NCBI GenBank assembly: GCA_951213105.1 | Contig: OX578136.1 | Span: 69,239,230 to 69,303,229, forward strand | DNA: 64,000 bases | Direction of reading: 5' to 3' | Origin: Amaurobius ferox | Taxonomy: Eukaryota > Arthropoda > Arachnida > Araneae > Amaurobiidae | Shown here: positions 48,370 to 59,555 of the stretch, one piece after another | Layout of the letters: every line of letters begins with the position of its first letter | Position numbering within the stretch: the stretch's first letter is position 1 | Program-made: the position numbers and the translations under genes | Notes under the pieces: generated by a model | Told to the model about the DNA's origin: nothing | Databases searched by the model: none | Seen by the model: only the letters and a program-made list of their open reading frames with translations

Positions 48370-49701
48370 TAGATGGGGGACAAAATAAGACGAACACCTG
48401 TGAAGTAAGAGAAAATATTTATTAATAGGGGCTTGGACCACTCTTTGACTGAAGTATACATTGTATGCGACGTGAGGTAGATGCATAGAGGTCATGCACA
48501 ATATTTAAGGGAATATGAAGCCACTCCTCCTGCACAGCAGCTTCTAAATCCGAAAGTGTGTTTGGAAGCGGAACTCGAGTACAAAGTTTGGACTCCAAAT
48601 ATTCCCACAAATGTTCAAGTCAGGAAACTGAGGGGGTCAGCCGAGATGCCCTACTTCATCGTCATGATATTCGAACCATGCTTGAACACACCGCGCAGTA
48701 TGGATAGGAGCATTGTCGTCTTGAAAAACTGGTCGCTCTCTAGGGAATAATGTCTGGACAAAAGGATAGACATGATCCCGCAGAATGCTCCGATAGTGAT
48801 CAGCTTTGATCTTCTCATGAAAAGTAACAAGTGGTCCAATTATGCGCCAAGATATCGCACTCCATACTAAATGGGAGCCACCTCTATGCTTCAGTGTCGG
48901 CAAGAGGTAGTCATGAGTAAACGCTTCTCTGGGAGTTCTCCAGACATAAACACGCTTGGTTGTCTGAAATAGTGTGAATGCAGATTCATAAGATCAGGTG
49001 ACTTGTTGCCATTGCTGTGGGGACCAGCTTCTGTGAACTCTGCACCATTGGCTTCACTTGAAAGCATTACGTGATGTCACCAACGGTTTACGAATTGTCA
49101 CTCTGCCATAAATGTTTGCAGCATGGAGTTCCCTTTTGACAGTTTTGGTTGAAATGGGGTCCTGCATATGACTGTTCATTTCAAATGTTAACTCTGATAA
49201 TGCTTGCTTGTGCTTTTGGGTCACTATGCACTTCAACACCCGTCTAACCTTATCATTAAGCTTTGTCTTTCGCCCACTGTTGTGGTTGGATAATGTTGTC
49301 CACTGTCGTGGTTTCGCCCACTGTTGTCTTTCGCCCACTGTCGTGATTGCTAAGATACAACCTAAGTGTCTTTCGTGTGCGCTGTCATATCTGATACCGC
49401 TGTGCGCTGTCATATCATTCCCCAAAAGGTTTGCTGTTTTCGTCACCGAGCACGAGTTCCTGCAAACGCGCTCCAACAATCATGCCTCTTTGGAACTCTG
49501 TCAGGTGCTCTGTCAATTGAAGCGTGTCTCAGAGAGTATGATAGAGACATGTAACACCTATGACTGCTCTTGAGAGAATGATACATTCCCTTTCGCGGCC
49601 ACTAGGAAAGTACATTTCTGTTCCAGTTGGCTCAACTGTACTGTAGGTGTGAAATGTAGCATATTTGTCACAGATGTGCGTATTATTTTGTACCCCATCT
49701 G
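48370..49701 (-). mobile_element. Tc1/mariner element, complete ends, dead transposase
   Basis: The termini are inverted repeats of about 31 bp: AGATGGGGGACAAAATAAGA at 48371 and the inverse of AGATGGGGTACAAAATAATA at about 49700, both continuing to a CTGTGA block. TA dinucleotides lie at 48368-48369 and 49702-49703. Length is about 1332 bp, normal for the superfamily. A few mismatches between the ends show age. Confidence 0.85.
48422..49479 (-). pseudogene. Tc1-like transposase with several disabling changes
   Basis: Minus-strand pieces in different frames: N-terminal DNA-binding part (49479-49054), central and catalytic part (48903-48637) and C-terminus (48610-48422). The expected W-S-D-E-S block near 48985-49000 reads stop-S-Y-E-S, so the first catalytic Asp is lost. 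FQDDNAPIHTA with the second Asp is intact near 48700. Near 48620 a stop replaces an expected Trp, and an apparent deletion of about 10 nt between short repeats removes the third acidic position. The protein would be inactive. Confidence 0.85.
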
Positions 49702-49989
49702 TATATATGTTATAAAATATTTACATGGCTTAATATGTGAAAACTCAGAAAATTCTTTATATTCAAATTTTTATATTTCAGAAGAAAGGTTAAGCTTCAT
49801 GTTTGTTTTGAATGTAAAAAAGGATTGTTTTTAACTTTGAAACCAGTTAACTTTTAAAATTTAATGTATTCTGTACTTAAACAAACATTGGTTATTGTGT
49901 CTTTACTTCTGAACTCTATTTAGTTTGTTTTGTCATGTGCTATTTTAGTTTATTGTCTAGTATGTACGTGAAACAATTTTATTCATTTT

Positions 49990-51272
49990 TATTAACATTT
50001 TACAACAAAGTTGTGAAGTGTTTATGACTTTGTTCATTCTGTCTGTCTGTCCGTTTTCACGATCACTGCCGTAAAAATGACTTAATCAAAATGAAATTTT
50101 AGTATGTTGTTCAGACGGTGTGTAGGACCTATGGTAATATAAATGAATAATATCACCCAATTAGTTTTGGATTGAACCCGGGTAGAAAAAATGAAATACA
50201 TTGAACCCTATAGGACCTAATTTTTCAAATTTTTTTAAGCGGATTTAAACTTCACAAATTGCTTCAAAAATTTGAGGTAATATTCAAATTATTCCATAAA
50301 ATATGTAAAAAAAATTTCAACAAAATGTATTTAGTAGTTTTATAAATAAAAATTATAATATTAATTACACCTCTTATATGAAGCGATCACGTGACCCACT
50401 TCAAAATAAAATATGGCATCCATCTTGTCTCAAAATGGTGATTTTTAAAGTTCTTTTTATAATTCATATTGAGTGTTGCATTCGTTCTAAAACCGCTTTA
50501 TTTCTGCTTAAATGTTGTGCATCTGCATACTGAAACAACACAATGACAATATATTTGAGTTTAATTGCTCATCCAAATTTGATTATTTCTACAACGATGT
50601 CTATTTTTCACTTATGTAAAATGTAAACAGCAAAATATGAAGGATGAGTTGTATAAGAATCTCTGTATTTTTTAACGCAAAAGTATTTAGCTCATGGAGA
50701 CTGCAAAGCTGATATGCATGAAATATTCATTGATTTTGCAGAGAGAAGGACGATTTTTTTCGATGAAGTTTTAAGCTTAGAGTTTAATTACATGTAGTTC
50801 CATGGTCTTATGTGTTTAAATAAAATAAATTATTTTAGTTCTGTGATGAATGAAATGATTGGGAAAATGTTATGAATGAAATGCTGATTTTATAGAGAGT
50901 GCCAGGAGTGTTATTTTTTCTATGACGTCATTTGAATGAATGCCAGTTGTTTTCGATGAAGTTTTTAAATATAATAAATTATTGTGGTATTATGATGATT
51001 TTAAAAATATTACCGAGGAATGTATCGCATTTTAGAGATGTTTAAACCAGGCAATTTATATTCAATGCCGTCATTTGAATGAAGTTCATTTTTTTCGATG
51101 AAGGTTTATGTTTTCAAATATAATAAATTAATGTAGTATTGCGATAAGTTTTAAAGTATTACTTAGGAATGTATTGCATTTTAGAGATGTTTAAACAAAA
51201 TTGAATTGAAGTTGGAAAGTGTTTCATAATCAATGCTTTAAGCATGATTGATCTTTCTTGTTTATTTTCTAG
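49990..51272 (-). mobile_element. Family A interspersed element, copy 3
   Basis: Inverse orientation to copies 1 and 2, with all landmarks: terminal hairpin region and GTCT repeats (49998-50050), CCCGGGTTCAATCC inverse near 50172, TATA-like block inverse near 50885, subrepeats to about 51190, and the left end with TTTAAGCATGATTGAT near 51236-51255. Confidence 0.6.
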
Positions 51273-53624
51273 AAGAATATTTTTATGAGTATTTTGATGT
51301 ACATTACATAGTTTTGCATTTTGATGCACAGTACACATTTTTTGGAGTAATACACATTTTATTAGGTAGTATTGCACATATTTTGGTACACTGACAACAA
51401 TTTTGAGAGTTAGCAATTTTTGTTGCTGACTGTCGTTTTGAGCAGTGACATCCACAGTGGGGGTACGTGAGTCAATACGTGGGGGGGTACGTCAAGAATA
51501 TTTATTATATTCTTTTTGTAAGTTTTATACAAGTTATATATTGACAAAAAATAAAGAATAACAAATGTTGACTTGTGTTTTTAAATCATACAATCATGAA
51601 CACAATAATATTATGATTATATAAATATGGTTTCACTAAAACTCATGTTTAAAACATGCGCTATTCTAATACAGAGTGTCCATATTGAAATAGTGCAATA
51701 TACGAGTACTATTGTCCATTTAGAGGAGAAAAGAAACTTGTTTGGAGAGCCAAATTAAAATAATTGTTTGATATAAAGGTATTTAACTATCCTCATTTAA
51801 AATGAGATACTTAAGTAGCAAGTTCAACATTAATACAAACTATATTAATTGATTAATTAGAAGTTTGTAGCCGAAGATTAATTAACTGTCTGAAAGTCCA
51901 TTTGTATCAACTAAGTGAAATACTTTAAAACTTGCAACTTTAAAGGGATTACTGAGACATCCACATTTTAGCAAACGTCGCAGATACTTGAGAAAAGTGA
52001 AATTTAATGTGTTGTTTAAATATTGTATTATATCGAAACCACTTTATATGTTATTATAATGTAAATAATTATATTAATGGTAGTTGCTTTTTTGTATAAA
52101 ACGTTTCATAAAGGTTATATTTCTCTCAAACTACTGTCTAAAACAATTTGAAAATAAATATTTCGTCATGATAATATCATAAAAGATTGGTAAAATGTTT
52201 CAATTAGTTTCGGAGGCAAGGAACAGCCGTTTTCTTCAGGATGAAAATACAAATATCTCGCACCAATGATATAGACGCATGTTTTTCTTTATTGGTGCTG
52301 TTGCTCCATCTTTTTATCCGGAATAAAGAGGCTGTGATACTTTTAATTAACTTTTTATGCAGTTTTACGCGCAAAGTATTTATTTATGCTTAAAAAGCAT
52401 TCATTAAAAGGTGTTTGACTGTAAATATATATATTTTTTACTATTTGCTCTCAAAATAGCATTCTTGAGAAACAAATAAGGTGTCCAATATTTATAATAG
52501 TTTGAAGACGCCTGTTGTTATTTAACCATAAAAATAACAGTTTTGTGATTAAGAGCAAAACAACCAATATAAACGACCGCATTTATATAAACTGACTATA
52601 AAGACTAAATAAATTGACTATGATGATACTATAACGTTTCAACTTCAATTTTACTGTGAGTAAAAACAGAGACTACCATATTGGCGCAGTGATTCTTGGC
52701 GAAGGTTAGATTTATTTGGTAATGTTCTGTTACACTTTACTAGAAGAAGGGATTTTTCAAGGTTTTATGAAAAAAATTCCAAGAAACTTGGTTTTTACAG
52801 TACTTGCAGAGAGATATAAAATATTACTCCCCTTTCTAAAAATATCAATAGCAACTGGTCAATGTTGCTCCTTAGAATTTGTATTGGAATATCGTACATA
52901 TTTTAACTTCGTTTACTTTTTCTCGTTTTGATTTTTTTTCTTCACAATAGGTGGCGCTTCTATACTGTTTTCTGCCATTTACACATTTGGCTGCTTGCGC
53001 CCAAAGAGTTAAGCTCTTATTTAGCGTTCAACTTCAGGTCTGCTCGCACTGGAGAAGGAAATCAATATTCCTCGAAACTTTCGTCTACTCACTATACGTT
53101 ATTTGCACAGAATTTTACAGTGTGATTTAGTTTATTTTTTGATGTGATATTACATATGTATAAGTAAGGGATTTTTGTGAAATTAGAATATCGGATTTCG
53201 TCGAGCACTTACAAGTTTTGTAATACATTTTTGAATTAATTATACGAATTTTGAAGGTAAGATAATAATGTATGGAAAAGTCCGAATATTTGGTAAGTTT
53301 AGTTGGTCACGTACTTATGTTGAGATGAAAAATTAGTAGATATGAGTCCTATTTCGATTATAGATTATATAAAATTAATTATACAAATGGGTATTTTGAA
53401 TTTAAACATATTTTCATTTGAAAGTGTGAAATCAACCATGATGTTGCGTCTTTGGGTATAAAATGGACCTCCTACACTTAGTTTCGTTCTCCCAGCTTCT
53501 AAGATTCAACTGATCGTAACCTCATATAATAACAACTTGATTAAGAAATCAATATTATTGAGGTTGAACAATTAATTTAATGTAACTTTCTCATGTAAGA
53601 GTTTGATAGTATAGACTCTATACT
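51273..53624. other. No recognisable gene
   Basis: About 2.3 kb of AT-rich DNA. A G-rich string at 51455-51495 (gtgggggtacgtgagtc, then a G7 run) could be a degraded transposon end but has no partner that I see. Two adjacent short plus ORFs (52716-53125) lack motifs. Confidence 0.35.
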
Positions 53625-53950
53625 TTTGATGCAAGTGCAGAAGACATTTCCATTTTTCAAAATCCATTTGACTGTACAATTGAGAAGCTTCCATCTAACC
53701 TTCAATTGGAAGTTCAAACAGATTTATATAAATATCTTCCAGGCGACGAATATGGTCAAATAAAATCATATGATATGGGTTTTATTTCTGTATTTGGCAG
53801 TATATTTATCTATGTGAGAAGACATTTTCGAAAGTGAAGTATGTAAAATCTCAATATAGGTCAGCATTAACAGATGGCCATTTGCAATCAATTTTAATGA
53901 TGGGAAATACTCAATTTGAACCTCAGTTTGGCGAAATGTTATCTAAATAA
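53625..53950 (+). pseudogene. hAT-family transposase, C-terminal remnant (ZBED/GTF2IRD2-like)
   Basis: 53625 onward reads FDASAEDISIFQNPF, then an IEKLPSNLQLE stretch, matching the region before the dimerisation domain of hAT transposases of the ZBED5/GTF2IRD2-like type. After a deletion and a frameshift, from about 53815, a second frame gives CEKTFSKVKYVKSQYRSALT, then a DGHLQSILMM block and a stop at 53948-53950. This is the hAT dimerisation motif. The catalytic core is absent. Confidence 0.75.
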
Positions 53951-54194
53951 AAGCAATTACATTCCTCTCATTAGTAAAGCTTATTGTTATGTTATATTTG
54001 CTGTAAAATTTTTCAATAATACGAACACTTTACCCCTTTCTAATATACCTTAATTTTACTTAATATTTATAAATATTTCAAACGCTGTTATTTTGTGTAT
54101 CAGCAAAATGAATGAAAGATTTATGTTTAAGAATTATCACTGCCTGATAAAAATATTTGAAAACCTGTTGTTTGATATTTAAGTAGACTTACCT

Positions 54195-54283
54195 ATATAA
54201 GTATCTTAGAGTATGCATCCTGGCTCGTCCAGCCTACAATTTTTGCAATTTGGCCCTTTACAAAAAGTTTGCCGAGCCCTGGT
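54195..54283 (+). repeat. hAT-like 3' terminal region
   Basis: tttggccctttacaaaaagtt followed by TGCCGAGCCCTGG ends like the inverse of the common hAT terminus CAGGG-x-GGCAAAC. It lies 245 bp after the transposase stop, so it is probably the right end of the same element. No left end is visible. Confidence 0.6.
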
Positions 54284-54316
54284 ATAGAGTTTCCTCAAAA
54301 TTTGGAGTTGGCTACT

Positions 54317-54866
54317 GTGACGAGATTAAATGTTTCAATACAGCCAGATTATTTAGTAAAGTTTTTTTATTAATTGATTTCTTTGGCTTTAACGGGCTTT
54401 ACTATTCACTTTTGTATGGCTTCTAAATTTAATCGTACTTACAATTTGCGTTTAAATAAATTAGTTAATATCTTTTTCAGTACTCTATTTTTGGCTTTGG
54501 TCTGTCGGAGTGTAGTATAATTTTTTTCCTTCTTTATATTTGTTCCATGTCTTAGTCTTAGAGGCTCATTTTGACTTATTTTTGTCTTGTTGGGTCTCGT
54601 TTATTTTCCTTTGCACTTGGCTCGTCTTGTTGGGATATTTATGTTGTGTTTTGGCGTACGCCAATCTCCTGCGTTTCTTTTTTATTTCGGGCTGGCTGTA
54701 TTGTTTTTCATTCTGCTCTCTCTGTTTGGCTTTCTCTGGAGAACTCTTAATCCATGATTTGGGTATATAAACCTCTCTGTTTTTTTAATTTTTGCCCGTA
54801 TTATTTCTGAATTTTCAGTTTCGTGTCTCAACATTTTCGATCAGTGTATCTCGGAACAAATAGTAC
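54317..54866 (+). mobile_element. Possible solo LTR (gypsy-like)
   Basis: It starts TGTGACGAG, a common start of gypsy-type LTRs, has a TATA-like GGTATATAAAC at about 54760, and could end at AGTACA near 54866. No matching second LTR, primer-binding site or clear target duplication is found, so the call is weak. The hydrophobic ORF inside (54540-54770) is probably incidental. Confidence 0.25.
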
Positions 54867-55147
54867 ATAGTATCCAATTAGAGTCTTGATTGCCCAGGTA
54901 CTCAGCACACCACCGATTACTCGTTGGCTGTGTCCATTTCGACCTTATAACATCGGGTTTGTTGGTTCTATGGTACCGACGAAGGGTATCCAGCGTATCC
55001 TCGAAACCGTTGTATGCCGCATTATTATTTTATTTGTGATGAAATACGTTTATCATATTTTCCTTAGTCTGATTATATTTCAACAAATCATGCCCGTCTT
55101 TCTATACCCCTGATGTGTGTGTATGATAATACGAGAAATAATACTCA

Positions 55148-56040
55148 TATCTTCATTATATGATAAAGGGTGATGTAAAAAGATGGGCCAAATTTTAACA
55201 GGTACACACTTGTTTAAAGTATCTTGGTGCATACCAAACTAAGCATTTTTCGTCATAGTTTACCGGGTCAGAAATGAAACGTAAACATGCTAGTTGGCGC
55301 TTAATGGTGAAACCCATGAGTTGAGGCGAAAACGCAAGAATGACTTAGAAGTTATAAAATGACATTTAATAATAATTACAGTAATGACTTAAATGAGAGA
55401 CCGCCAACCTGAATGCAGGTCTCACAGAGGCGATGGAGGGATTGGCGAATCTCTCTCGAACAGACCAGGCATTTCGCGTATTTCGGCCAAAATTCTATCG
55501 ACGAGATCTTCTTCAGATTTAAGGTAAGCGTCATAGATGAGACTTTGTGACCTGCATCAGACCTGGTGACAAGAAAAGATACCGATTCACATAGTTGCCG
55601 ATGAATGCGTTCAAATGTTTAATGATTGGGCAACCGCCCATGGGGGAAACGTTCTCCGTATAGTCGTTGTGCCTATCTGTATTCTCATTTGAAGTCCATA
55701 GATGAAATGCATATGGCTTTTCCCCTATTTGTAAATTCCTTCATCGTCTCAAAAGTTGGAGCTGCGAATAACTGCTGTAAACTGATAAGGTCATACATTC
55801 GGTGCTGTGAAAATTTGCATAAGGATTCTTCTTCTTCCCAGATGAAATTTGAATATGTGGTTTTCTTCTTTGACCAGAAAATAACAACCAAAATGACGCT
55901 TTAAAGTTTGTGGAGCGGTCCAACGAGTAACGCCTTTACGTCTAATTTCCTACCTGGTTAACTATGGGGGAAAATGCTTGGTTCGGTGTGTACTACCACC
56001 TTATAAGTCCATTTTTGATATGCCCATTTTTTTTAATCAT
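55148..56040 (-). mobile_element. Degraded DDE transposon
   Basis: The ends have loosely inverted blocks: aagatgggccaaa followed by ggtacacac near 55170-55210, and the inverse of aaatgggcatatc and tagtacacac near 55988-56035. The minus strand between them holds the C-terminal part of a transposase. The boundaries are approximate. Confidence 0.45.
55376..55560 (-). pseudogene. Transposase C-terminus, IS630/Tc1/mariner-like, frameshifted
   Basis: In one frame: SLIYDAYLKSEEDLVDRILA then EIREMPGLFER. After a +1 shift the other frame continues REIRQSLHRLCETCIQVGG and ends SFKSLL before a TAA at 55376-55378. The order (SLVY, EEDL..RI, PG.FERVR.S..RRC..CI, G..FE.LL) is what I recall from a widespread arthropod DDE transposase group. 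The catalytic residues are not recovered. Confidence 0.6.
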
Positions 56041-56832
56041 TCTGTATACGTAGAAAGAAAATGTAGCCCAATTAAATAAGAAATATTATTTTTAGTCAAT
56101 AAATCCGTATATGGGAGTATTTTCAAAGCTGAAATCGTGCAACCATCACGGCTAGTTTGTGTGAATGAGCTTCAGCATGGGATATATTATTCTCGCAATG
56201 CTGGTCGTTGCTCTAGAATCTTGATTTGAAGTTTAGAACGTGTACGAGTATATATTGGAAGTTTTATATCATGCTTGCAGCCTGATGCAATTCAAACTCC
56301 ATGCTCTATTAATTTGCTTTGTTGGCCGATTGACGTCATTAGTTATCACAGTGGTTTGTAAAATTATGGGTTACTATAAATTGTTCTGTTCACGGAGAAA
56401 TTATGGATTTTCGGTGCTGATAACTTTTAACAAATCAGAACCTTCTTATAATGCTGATTTATGCACTGCAGGTACACTTGCAAAAAGAGTATATATGCAG
56501 CATGAGTGATTAAACAGATTTTGAGATTCTTATTACATTGTTCTCTATAGAATAAATATATTCTTCACGGAATACTATCACCACCTAGTCTACATGGAAG
56601 GAGGATACTTCCAACATTTTGCGATGCATAATACAATGCAACTTGATAGGTGAGTCCGACGCATTAACGACCGATTGCACGATGGCTCCTATAGACTAAA
56701 AAGCAATACGTTTATGCGATGCATAAAAGTAATATTACAGTAGTATTAAATGCCTGCAATCACGTTGCTTATATGCACGTGATTTGTCGTTTAGATAGAA
56801 CCATTGTCAGTTTTGAAGACGAATTATGTATC
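56041..56832. other. No recognisable gene
   Basis: Mixed sequence. ORFs at 56240-56509 and 56719-56916 have no recognisable domain. Confidence 0.35.
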
Positions 56833-56913
56833 ACCGAATGCTCCAGAAAATACCACAGAATGTGGTATTTTCTGGACATTAGTGCTCTGGTAATGAAAGT
56901 GGAGCATTCAGTG
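56833..56913. repeat. Nested inverted repeat with a 16-bp perfect hairpin
   Basis: The inner arms, 56842-56857 and 56861-56876, are perfectly complementary around GAA. The outer arms, about 56833-56845 and 56900-56913 (GAATGCTCCA and its inverse), share ten or more bases. The whole could fold as a stable stem. It has no sign of a transposon end or known RNA. Confidence 0.8.
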
Positions 56914-57429
56914 TAGTTTGTGTGACCTCGTTTTTAAACTGTACATAAGGTATTTTAATTTATTGCACAGAAATGTTATTGTGGCTTTATTTATTGTGAT
57001 ACATTTGTTTAATGTCGTGCCTCATGTCTGTGAATTGCTTGGTGTTAGTTTAATTGTTAATTGGTTTGTCCTAGTACTGAACAATTTTTCTGTGTCTATG
57101 ATTCCACCAAAATCGGCTAATAATATGACTTTGATTCACCTTGTATATATTGATACTTATGTAATATATTCTTTGGTAAAGTACCGGCTACCGGGAGTGT
57201 CGTTGCGACATAAAGCTTGCTTAACCGAGGAGCTGGGTCACAAACCCCAGCCATATTTTGGTACCTTGCTTTCATTTCCTTTTCTTTCCTTTGTGGTTAG
57301 ATATTTTAATCTTCTTTGTTGAGCAGCATTGCGCCATATAAATGAGATTTTAGGTGTTTTTATTCTTTCGGTATGACTTTTTTGTATGATATATATACAT
57401 ACACACACATATATATATATCTGTATATA

Positions 57430-57468
<39 letters not shown>

Positions 57469-58057
57469 GATTTGCATTTTATTTAAACAATTATTTGTCT
57501 AACACACATATTTCTCTACAAAATAGCAAATTTCAATTTCGTGGGAAAACAATCGATAACAAAAATTAAAATGTTCTGATAGTTTGATCCTGTTTAAAAT
57601 CAATAGGATTATCTCAGTTACAATAAAATTTGAATACCAACTGTCGTGAAGATCTTTTAATTGTTTCAAAATATATTGAACATATCTGATATATTTCGGG
57701 CTTACTAAAATGAAATATCCAGTATTTCGTGAACGGCTCATAATAGTTTACTACTGTCAATATATTTCCTAGTAAAAGGACAAAATAATTATCGTCATAT
57801 ATGTCCCTAATAAATGTTGTTCACATTTACAAATAACCATTGACGACAGTCTGGAAAAAGTATTGTCCATACTTATGACTTTTATTCTTTCATAAATTTT
57901 TCAGATATCAAGCTTGCTCATTTTATTTTTATATACTGTATACGCCAATTATTGTATTTGTAGTCAAACGGCGTGTGCTGTTTGGCGTAATATTTGATAT
58001 AAAATACATCGAACAGAAGTATCACAATGTAGACGTTCAATTTCAGTGTAATATTTA
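56914..58057. other. No recognisable gene; (TA)n at 57389-57468
   Basis: A plus ORF of 134 codons (56918-57322) is rich in hydrophobic residues but has no domain. The microsatellite follows it. The rest is AT-rich. Confidence 0.35.
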
Positions 58058-58070
58058 TGTATTTCCTACT

Positions 58071-58457
58071 CCCCCTCACGGGGCGGTCCACCCTGAGATG
58101 GTGGTTACGGATGTTGGCTCTGTAGCATGGAACCTCCGACTTTGGGGGGCATAATTATCCGAGGAATCGGCTGTCAAAGAAGCGGCCGCGCGCCGTACCG
58201 GTGAGGCAGCAAGGCCCAGGATTCTTCCAGGTGGCTGTGATCTCACGGACTGTGTCTATTCATGACCTGCGCCTAGATATGACCGGTGACTGGGGTCGGG
58301 CTTGGCGGATTTTCTTCGGACCCTGCCCGGTGAATGATTCCGCCGAGTACGAGACCGCGGCTGCAGCTTTGCTGGATCAGAGATGGAAACCTGCACGCGG
58401 CTCAACTTTAAATCGGCGCAAGCCCCAATGGTCCCCGTGATGGAGTTCGTATAATTC
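58071..58457. mobile_element. GC-rich 387-bp insert with 13-bp target duplication
   Basis: It is bounded by TGTATTTCCTACT (58058-58070) and TGTATTTCCCACT (58458-58470). It is markedly GC-richer than the flanks, with GCGGCCGCGCGCC near 58182. Overlapping ORFs on both strands (58201-58440 and 58256-58525) show no domain. Size and target duplication fit a SINE or a truncated LINE. The sequence is not related to the 5S-headed SINE as far as I can see. Confidence 0.55.
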
Positions 58458-58470
58458 TGTATTTCCCACT

Positions 58471-58513
58471 TCGGCATAAACCTACAGGTTGTCGCGGAGG
58501 TACTGACTGAACT
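58471..58513. mobile_element. 43-bp insert at the same target
   Basis: It lies between the second and third copies of the 13-mer (58458-58470 and 58514-58526). It contains aacctacaggttgtcgcgg and has no visible coding or tail feature. It is best read as a second, very short insertion into the duplicated site. Confidence 0.5.
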
Positions 58514-58794
58514 TGTATTTCCCACTTATTTATTTCCTTGTGATCACGTATACAAAATTTTACATAAATTGCATTATTGGTTTTTTTCCTGGTAAAGTGT
58601 TGACATATGTGAACTCATTTATACGAGTAAGAATCTAAACAATCTCTTTTAGTCAAGCGTATTTTAGCTTTTTATTTTTTAAAATATTACCAAATATGCG
58701 GGAAAATTATTTAAAAAAGTGTTAAAATTGTAACTTGGATGTCAATAAACGCAGGAAGTTTGTGTTCTAAGCTTTCGTAAGGGTTTATTTATCC

Positions 58795-58955
58795 TGCTAT
58801 CTATACAATACCCCACGTTTCCTGATACTAATTAATGTTTGGCTACTTTATCCTGGTAGTAGAAATGAGCCTTTGAATAATGATATTGATTCATTCTACT
58901 AAATGTGGCATGTGAGTGGAGAGCATAATTTCAGATTAAATAAGGTTTGGTATAT
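58795..58955. repeat. Direct repeat, copy 1 (about 160 bp)
   Basis: Shares gtttattttatcctggyag-like, tttgaataatgatattga and gcatgtgagt blocks with 59395-59555, about 600 bp downstream. Diverged and of unknown class. Confidence 0.6.
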
Positions 58956-59394
58956 TCGAAGACGCCAATGATTGATTGCACGAAGTGTTTTAGAATGAAA
59001 ATAGTATTATGTTTCGTAAAAAATATTGTGTTTCTTTGCTCATGAATTGAAATGTGTTTTTCGCTCATGAAATAAAATATGTTTTTCCCCATTCATAGCA
59101 GCTTTTTGTGCTATTTAATCCTCTTGTGGTGACATTTAAAATTCAATTTTTATTACAATTCTTTCTTTCCAACTTGCAATCAAGTGCACACAATTTTACG
59201 GCTATTACATTATCAGTTTTAGCTGATGAAGTGTCGAAACAGGTGAAATTAAGCAATTCTTACATTTTGTTCAGTTAAAAATGCTATTTGGTTTTGTTAT
59301 GAGTAGTTAAAATTGCATCTTAATCCCATAATCGCATAATTAGTAGAGGCAACATGTCGACATTCTAAGTCTTCATGAATTGTTTTTTTTTATT
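58956..59394. other. Spacer between direct repeats, no gene
   Basis: AT-rich. It contains agctgatgaagtgtcgaaac at 59219, considered and rejected as a hammerhead core. Confidence 0.35.
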
Positions 59395-59555
59395 CTACCA
59401 ATTCTACGCAATACCTTACGCATCTTAATATTAACTAATGTTTAACTATTTTATCCTGGCAGTGGAAGTGAGTCTTTGAATAATGATATTGACTCATTGG
59501 ACTAAGCGTGCATGTGAGTAAAGAACATAAGCTCTGATTAAATAATCTTTAGGAT
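59395..59555. repeat. Direct repeat, copy 2 (about 160 bp)
   Basis: Partner of 58795-58955 in the same orientation. Confidence 0.6.

Noticed and set aside
54540..54770. Hydrophobic 76-codon ORF as a small membrane protein
   Set aside because: T-rich DNA translates to hydrophobic residues by composition. No conserved neighbour, signal or family is seen.
59215..59245. CTGATGA followed by GTCGAAAC, reminiscent of a hammerhead ribozyme core
   Set aside because: Only five bases separate the two blocks, so helix II cannot form. No helix III or cleavage triplet follows. A covariance search would be decisive.
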